A stretch of 64,000 bases of DNA from NCBI RefSeq assembly GCF_002407205.1, contig NZ_CP023548.1, positions 1,016,501-1,080,500 of the forward strand, given 5' to 3'. The notes under the pieces were generated by a model, which made no database searches, had not been told where the DNA came from, and worked only from the letters and a program-made list of their open reading frames with translations. The position numbers and the translations under genes are program-made. Positions 57,770-64,000 of this stretch are shown here, one piece after another (the first letter of the stretch is position 1; every line of letters starts with the position of its first letter). The stretch is from Rhodobacter sp. CZR27. Its GTDB lineage: Bacteria > Pseudomonadota > Alphaproteobacteria > Rhodobacterales > Rhodobacteraceae.

Positions 57770-58905
57770 CGCAACCTGTGGACATGGGCGCTCTGAACCA
57801 GGCCGAAGGCCGCCATCAGCACCAGCATGGCCGAGCCGCCATAGCTGACCAGCGGCAGGGGCACGCCCACGACCGGCGCCATGCCCATGACCATCGACAG
57901 GTTCACCGCGAGGTAGAAGAAGAAGTTGGCCGCGATCCCCAGGATCAGCAGCGACGAGAAGCGGTCCCGGTTCTGCAGCGCCGATGCCACGCAGAAGGCG
58001 ATGACAAGCGCATAGAGCACCAGAAGCGAGGCGGCGCCGACGAAGCCGAACTCCTCGGCCAACGTGTTGAAGATGAAGTCGGTGTGCTTCTCGGGCAGGA
58101 AGTTCAGCCGGCTCTGCGTGCCCTGCATGAAGCCCTTGCCGGTCCAGCCGCCGGACCCCAGCGCGATCTTGGCCTGGATGATGTTGTAGCCCGCCCCCAG
58201 CGGATCGGCGGCCGGGTCGAAGAAGGTGTCGATCCGGCGATACTGGTAGTCGTGCAGGAACTGCCAGGGCGTGCCGCGCAGCGTGAATACGGAAAAGATC
58301 GCGCCCACGCCCATCGCCGCGACGATGCCGAAATACCAGAAGCTCACGCCGGCAAGGAACATGACCGAGGCGCCGACCATCAGCAGCAGCAGCGCCGTCC
58401 CGAGGTTCGGCTGGATGATGACCAGCGCGGTCGGCACGAGGATCATCACGACGGGGATCAGCACCCAGAGCGGGCGCGAGACCTTCCTCGGGTCGAGCCA
58501 GTCGTAATAGGCCGCCAGCATCATGACCAGCGTGACCTTGGCCAGCTCCGACGGCTGCAGCACCAGCGGGCCGACCGAGATCCAGCGCTGCGCGCCCATG
58601 CCCACGGTGCCGAACAGCTCCACCACCACCAGAAGCGCCAGCGACACCAGATAGGCGAGGCCCGCCATGTTGCGCCAGAACCAGATCGGCACGAAGGCGA
58701 TGGCGAACATCAGCACGAGGCCGACCGCAAAGCGCTTCATCTGCGGCCCGGCCCAGGTGTCGAGGTCGCCCCCCGCCACGGAATAGAGCATGAGCCAGCC
58801 CACCGAGGCGGTGGCCGTCACCAGAAGCACCAGCGCCCAGTTCACGTGCAGCACCTTGGAAAGGCCGGAAGGTGCTGTCTTGACGCGATATTCCAGGAAA
58901 CTCAT
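57766..58905 (-). CDS. rodA: Rod-shape peptidoglycan glycosyltransferase RodA
   Basis: RodA polymerises lipid II during cell elongation, paired with PBP2. The 379-residue SEDS-family protein has about ten membrane helices, PLVLQPSELAKVTLVMMLA around the conserved SExxK, and QSRLNFLPEKHTDFIFNTLAEEFGF with the catalytic-region Asp. The end LPLVSYGGSAMLVLM is intact. It begins 8 nt after mrdA. Confidence 0.97.
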   Translation of the reverse strand: MSFLEYRVKTAPSGLSKVLHVNWALVLLVTATASVGWLMLYSVAGGDLDTWAGPQMKRFAVGLVLMFAIAFVPIWFWRNMAGLAYLVSLALLVVVELFGTVGMGAQRWISVGPLVLQPSELAKVTLVMMLAAYYDWLDPRKVSRPLWVLIPVVMILVPTALVIIQPNLGTALLLLMVGASVMFLAGVSFWYFGIVAAMGVGAIFSVFTLRGTPWQFLHDYQYRRIDTFFDPAADPLGAGYNIIQAKIALGSGGWTGKGFMQGTQSRLNFLPEKHTDFIFNTLAEEFGFVGAASLLVLYALVIAFCVASALQNRDRFSSLLILGIAANFFFYLAVNLSMVMGMAPVVGVPLPLVSYGGSAMLVLMAAFGLVQSAHVHRLR

Positions 58906-58913
58906 GGCACGCC

Positions 58914-60860
58914 TCAGGCCCGAGAGCGGGCGGTGACTTCAGGTTCGATCTTGCGCAGCGGAAGGCCGTTCAGCAGCGTCTCCATCCGTCCGCGCTGGCT
59001 GGAGGGATAGGCGTCCAGCGGCGGCAGGGGCCCCGGCGTCAGGCAGCGCAGGATCACGTCGCGCACGATGGGACCGGCGACCGAAGAGCCGCCGCCGCCA
59101 TGTTCCACCACCGCCGCCACCGCCACCCTCGGCGCATCGAACGGGGCAAAGCCCACGAACAGCGCGTGGTCGCGCCGCTCCCATGGCAGCTGCTCGTTCG
59201 AGATCACGCCCCGCGCCCGCTCGGCGGCCGAGATGTTGCGCACCTGGCTGGTGCCGGACTTGCCCGCCATCACCAGCGCAGGATCGGCAATGCGGTTGGA
59301 ATAGCCGGTGCCGCGCTTGGCGTTGACGACGGAGTGCATCCCGTTGCGCACCGCGCGCAGCAGCCGGCCCTCCACGCCCAGCGGCGGCGCCTCGGGCACC
59401 GGCACCTCGGCATCGCCGATGGAGCGCACGAGGCGCGGCTGGATCGCCCGGCCGCTGGCGATCCGGGCCGTCATCACCGCCAGTTGCAGCGGCGAGGCCA
59501 GCACATAGCCCTGGCCGATCGAGGCGTTGATCGTGTCGCCGATCCGCCACTCCTGCTCGTAGCGCTGGAATTTCCAGGCCTTGTTGGGCATGATCCCTTC
59601 GGTGATCGCCGACATCGGCAGGTCGTGCCGCATGCCCAGCCCGAGGCGCTTGCCCATCTCGGCGATCCTGTCGATGCCCACGCGTTGCGCGATGTCGTAG
59701 TAATAGACGTCGCAGCTTTCCGACAGCGACCGGTCCAGCGCCACCATGCCGTGCCCGCCGCGCTTCCAGCAGTGGAAGCGCCGCCCACCGGTCTCGTAGT
59801 GTCCGGGACAGTAGACCGAGGTGTCGGCGTTGATCACGCCTGCCTCCAGCGCGGCCAGTGCCGTGACCATCTTGAAGGTCGAGCCGGGCGGATAGGCGCC
59901 CTGCACCGCCTTGTTGGCCAGCGGCCGGTGGTCGTTCTCGGTCAGCATCGCGTAGTCCTTGAACGAGATGCCGCGCACGAAAAGGTTCGGGTCGAACGAG
60001 GGCGAGGAGCAGATCGCAAGGATGTCGCCGTTGGTCACGTCGATGGCCACCGCCGCGGCGCTTTCCGCGCCCAGCCGGGCCTGCACGAAATCCTGCACCT
60101 CGGCGTCGATGGTCAGGCGGATGTCGTCGCCGGCCTCGCCCTCGACACGGTCGATCTCGCGCATCATCCGGCCATAGGCGTTGACCTCGATCCGCTTGGT
60201 GCCGGCCTTGCCGCGCAGCGTGTCCTCCATCCAGGTTTCGACGCCGATCTTGCCGATCTGGAACTCGGGGATCTTCAGCAGCGGGTCGGGGTCCTCCATC
60301 TTCGCCAGGTCCCGCTCGGAGACCGGACCCACATAGCCCACCACATGGGCAAAGTCGGTGTCCAGCGGATAGGCGCGCGACAGGCCGACCTCGGGCGTCA
60401 CACCAGGCAGCGAGGGCGCGTTGATCGCGACCTTCGAGAGATCCTCCCAGGCCATGCGGTCGGCGACAATCACCGGCACGAAGGGGCTGTGGCGGCGCAC
60501 CTCGGCCAGGGTCCGCTCGATGTCGGTAGGCGAGAGCGGGATGACCTCGGCCAGCCGCTTCAGCACCGCCTCGACGTCGCCCGCATCCTCGCGCGTGATG
60601 ACGACGCGGTAGTTCTGCTCGTTTCCGGCGATCAGCCGGCCGTTGCGGTCGAAGATCTGGCCCCGGTTCGGCGGGATCAGGCGGATGTTGATCCGGTTCT
60701 CCTCGGCCAGCAGCCGGAACTGGTCGGCCTGATCCACCTGCAGGTAGCGCATCCGCGCGCCCAGCACGGCGAACATCGCCGCCATCCCGCCGCCCAGCAG
60801 AAGGGCGCGGCGGTTCACCTTGCGGGCGCTGTCCTCGGTATCGCGGGCCGAGCGTCTCAC
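58914..60860 (-). CDS. mrdA: Penicillin-binding protein 2 (transpeptidase of the elongasome)
   Basis: PBP2 crosslinks new peptidoglycan in the elongasome. The 648-residue product has one N-terminal membrane anchor (about 19-37), the pedestal/dimerisation region, and the transpeptidase domain with active Ser327 in GSTFK, SESCD as SxN-type motif and KSGTS near the C-terminus. The ATG overlaps the mreD stop by 4 nt. Confidence 0.97.
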   Translation of the reverse strand: MRRSARDTEDSARKVNRRALLLGGGMAAMFAVLGARMRYLQVDQADQFRLLAEENRINIRLIPPNRGQIFDRNGRLIAGNEQNYRVVITREDAGDVEAVLKRLAEVIPLSPTDIERTLAEVRRHSPFVPVIVADRMAWEDLSKVAINAPSLPGVTPEVGLSRAYPLDTDFAHVVGYVGPVSERDLAKMEDPDPLLKIPEFQIGKIGVETWMEDTLRGKAGTKRIEVNAYGRMMREIDRVEGEAGDDIRLTIDAEVQDFVQARLGAESAAAVAIDVTNGDILAICSSPSFDPNLFVRGISFKDYAMLTENDHRPLANKAVQGAYPPGSTFKMVTALAALEAGVINADTSVYCPGHYETGGRRFHCWKRGGHGMVALDRSLSESCDVYYYDIAQRVGIDRIAEMGKRLGLGMRHDLPMSAITEGIMPNKAWKFQRYEQEWRIGDTINASIGQGYVLASPLQLAVMTARIASGRAIQPRLVRSIGDAEVPVPEAPPLGVEGRLLRAVRNGMHSVVNAKRGTGYSNRIADPALVMAGKSGTSQVRNISAAERARGVISNEQLPWERRDHALFVGFAPFDAPRVAVAAVVEHGGGGSSVAGPIVRDVILRCLTPGPLPPLDAYPSSQRGRMETLLNGLPLRKIEPEVTARSRA

Positions 60861-61396
60861 ATCCGCCTCCCGAAGGCATCGAGTTCACCGGGCGCGGGCT
60901 TGCGCAGGTCCAGCACCAGCCAGCAGAAGCCCACCGCCAGCGGGTAGAACAGGATCGACATCGCCGTCTGCAGCATCTGCTCGGCCAGCGCAGGCTGCGG
61001 CAGGAAGGCCAGCGCGGCGATCGTCCGCTCGGCAAAGCGCAACGCCAGCATCAGGCCCGAGATCAGCAGCCACTCGAAGGGGAAGGTCAGTTCCCGGGTC
61101 AGCGCCGCGCGCGAGCGCAGGAATTCCGAAGCGATCAGCACCAGCGCGGCCCACAGCCCCGGCGGGCGCATCAGCAGCAGGTCCTCGGCCAGCAGCACCA
61201 GCGCCAGCAGCGGCGCCGGCAGGTAATCGGGACGCCGCATCACCCAGGCGAGGATGAGGCAGAGCAGCAGGTCCGGCCCCGGCCAGCTTCCCGCCTCGGT
61301 GCCGAGCGGCAGCATGCGGATCATGAAGACCAGCGCGGCGATGGCCGTGAAGACGGTCGGGTAGAGCCATGCCCGGCGGCGCACGCCCTCAGCCAT
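60857..61396 (-). CDS. mreD: Rod-shape-determining protein MreD
   Basis: The 179-residue protein has five to six hydrophobic helices and belongs by position and hydropathy to MreD, which links MreC to the membrane part of the elongasome. Sequence conservation is low in this family, but ALRFAERTIAALAFLPQP and the gene order support it. It overlaps mreC by 8 nt. Confidence 0.9.
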   Translation of the reverse strand: MAEGVRRRAWLYPTVFTAIAALVFMIRMLPLGTEAGSWPGPDLLLCLILAWVMRRPDYLPAPLLALVLLAEDLLLMRPPGLWAALVLIASEFLRSRAALTRELTFPFEWLLISGLMLALRFAERTIAALAFLPQPALAEQMLQTAMSILFYPLAVGFCWLVLDLRKPAPGELDAFGRRM

Positions 61397-62297
61397 CGGC
61401 GCCCTCCGCCGTGGCCTCGGCGGTCAGGGGCGGGGCAGGGGGCGGCGCGACCAGACTGCCGGGATCGGTGATCGGCTCGAGGTCGTGGCTGCGCAGCACG
61501 CGCAGGAATTCGAGCCGCCCGTAATCCGCGGCGAGGCGGACGCGCAGGCGCCGGTCGGGACCCTGGGCGACCTGCCCGACCAGAAGGTCGGCCGGAAACA
61601 CCCCGCCATCGCCCGAGGTCACCACCCGGTCGCCCGGGCGGACCAGATCGGGCTTGTCGAGGAACTCGAGCGGCGGCGAGGGCGAGTTGTCGCCGGTCAG
61701 CAGCGCGACCTGGCCCGAGGGCTGCACCGTCACCGGGATGCGGCTGTTGGAATCGGTCAGCAGGATGACCCGGCTGGTGGTCTGCCCGACGCCCGAGATC
61801 CGTCCGACGAGGCCGATCCCGTCCATCGTGGCCCAGCCGTCGCGGATGCCGTCCCGCGCGCCCACGTTCAGCAGGACCGACTGCCGGAAGGGCGAGCCCG
61901 AGTCGGCCAGCACCACGCCGGTCACATGGGTCAGCTTCGGATCAAGCCGCACCTGATTGAGATCCAGAAGCCGCGCGTTCTTCTGCTCGAGCTGGAGGGC
62001 CGCTTCCTTCCACGCCTTCATCTGCTGAAGTTCTCGGCGCAGCTCCTGGTTCTGCTCGTAGATCCGCGTATAGGACTGGAAGTTCTCGACCATGCCCGCG
62101 ACCTTGGTCATCGGCCGCATCAGCCATTCAAACGAGGGCACGACACGGTCGATCAATGCCGCGCGGAACTGTTCGACACGCGGGCTGTCGATGCGCCAGA
62201 TCAGGAAGATCCCGAGCAGCAGCAGCACCAGCCCGCCGACGAGGATGCGGCGGAGCGGACGGGTGAAATCCTCCGGTCTGGTCCGGTCGCGGGCCAC
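61389..62297 (-). CDS. mreC: Rod-shape-determining protein MreC
   Basis: MreC is a periplasmic scaffold that activates PBP2-RodA. The 302-residue product has a membrane anchor (about 15-35), a coiled coil (about 65-100, ELRRELQQMKAWKEAALQLE) and the two beta-barrel domains with VTGVVLADSGSPFRQSVLLN and DRVVTSGDGGVFPADLLVG. The C-terminal 25 residues are Pro/Ala-rich. Confidence 0.96.
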   Translation of the reverse strand: MARDRTRPEDFTRPLRRILVGGLVLLLLGIFLIWRIDSPRVEQFRAALIDRVVPSFEWLMRPMTKVAGMVENFQSYTRIYEQNQELRRELQQMKAWKEAALQLEQKNARLLDLNQVRLDPKLTHVTGVVLADSGSPFRQSVLLNVGARDGIRDGWATMDGIGLVGRISGVGQTTSRVILLTDSNSRIPVTVQPSGQVALLTGDNSPSPPLEFLDKPDLVRPGDRVVTSGDGGVFPADLLVGQVAQGPDRRLRVRLAADYGRLEFLRVLRSHDLEPITDPGSLVAPPPAPPLTAEATAEGADG

Positions 62298-62327
62298 GGT
62301 CGTTCCTCGTCAGAAGCCGACGCGCCG

Positions 62328-63712
<1,385 letters not shown>

Positions 63713-64000
63713 TTGACCATACCCCCTGCCGCCCCTGCACCGCTCCGCAACCTGTCGCTCGACGCTCTCAAGATCGTGATGGCCGTGATGGTCGTCGGGC
63801 TCCATGCGGGCTTCCTGCGCGACGTGAACCAGCTTGCCTCCGACTACTTCACCAACTGCCTGTTCCGCATCGCCGTCCCGACCTTCCTGGTCATCAACGG
63901 CTATTACCTCGAGCGGCAGCTGGACCGCGGGGTGTGGCGCTGGGCCGGGCGGCTGGCGCTGCTCTATGCGATCTGGATGGCGCTTTACGCACCGCTCTGG
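63713..64000 (+). CDS. Acyltransferase-3-family membrane protein (5' part only)
   Basis: The frame opens with TTG at 63713 after a GAGGTAGCC ribosome site and runs off the right edge after 96 codons. The visible part begins LSLDALKIVMAVMVVGLHAGF and continues with FRIAVPTFLVINGYYLERQL, the first two helices of acyltransferase family 3 (OafA-type O-acyltransferases that modify surface sugars). The His in VGLHAGF is the conserved catalytic-site His. The first ATG is 66 nt further on inside the first helix, so TTG is preferred. Confidence 0.8.
   Translation, partial: MTIPPAAPAPLRNLSLDALKIVMAVMVVGLHAGFLRDVNQLASDYFTNCLFRIAVPTFLVINGYYLERQLDRGVWRWAGRLALLYAIWMALYAPLW

Overview
The window is high-GC, gene-dense chromosomal DNA. 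Gene content and order point to an alphaproteobacterium of the family Rhodobacteraceae, close to Rhodobacter/Cereibacter sphaeroides. Supporting signs are an F1-only ATP synthase operon (atpHAGDC, no F0 genes beside it), hisC coupled to an arogenate/prephenate dehydrogenase, a class A RNase P RNA, a full TRAP transporter, an H-type lectin reading frame behind atpC, and a CIRCE-controlled groESL. The genus is inferred from these features. I found no rRNA, tRNA, insertion sequence, prophage or CRISPR array.

Layout. 1-4.3 kb: end of a metal-dependent hydrolase, gatCA, a lipoprotein, a cell-wall amidase and rnpB. 4.2-12.9 kb (minus): a branched-chain-amino-acid-type ABC transporter operon with an acyl-CoA ligase gene at each end. 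13.1-16.6 kb: a PAS hybrid kinase and response regulator, then rpsD with a structured leader. 16.8-23.2 kb: hisC-tyrC, extensin-like protein, ChaC-like cyclotransferase and a MotA/OmpA-like membrane pair. 23.5-27.6 kb: clpA, glyoxalase II and a methyltransferase. 27.9-33.2 kb: atpHAGDC, then an H-type lectin gene broken by an in-frame amber codon. 33.2-40.7 kb (mostly minus): prs, a threonine-aldolase-like gene, a YcgN-type protein, ribF, a MaoC/PhaJ-type hydratase, a HAD phosphatase, Mn-dependent pyrophosphatase and a TraB/GumN protein. 40.8-44.3 kb: groESL and a globin-coupled chemoreceptor. 44.4-46.8 kb: an SH3-type protein, a 2-hydroxyacid dehydrogenase and a small secreted protein. 46.8-56.8 kb: a catabolic TRAP operon with a divergent RpiR-family regulator. 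56.8-63.4 kb (minus): the elongasome operon mreB-mreC-mreD-mrdA-rodA followed by a ghrA-like gene. The right edge cuts an acyltransferase.

The most interesting accessory region is the TRAP operon at 46.8-55.8 kb. It encodes a glutamine-synthetase-like ligase, an iron alcohol dehydrogenase, an aldehyde dehydrogenase, an N-formylglutamate-amidohydrolase-like hydrolase and a DadA-like flavoenzyme. In that combination they could uptake an amino alcohol, gamma-glutamylate it, oxidise it twice and release an amino acid. The TRAP binding protein has Phe where the family normally has its carboxylate-binding Arg, which fits a substrate without that carboxylate. This pathway is inference. Other leads are the two-ligase ABC operon with a degenerate ligase P-loop and a small ORF overlapping both neighbours, two operator-like palindromes two helical turns apart, the rpsD leader, a PhaR-like site before the PhaJ-type gene, an occluded ribF ribosome site, and the orphan MotA/OmpA pair.
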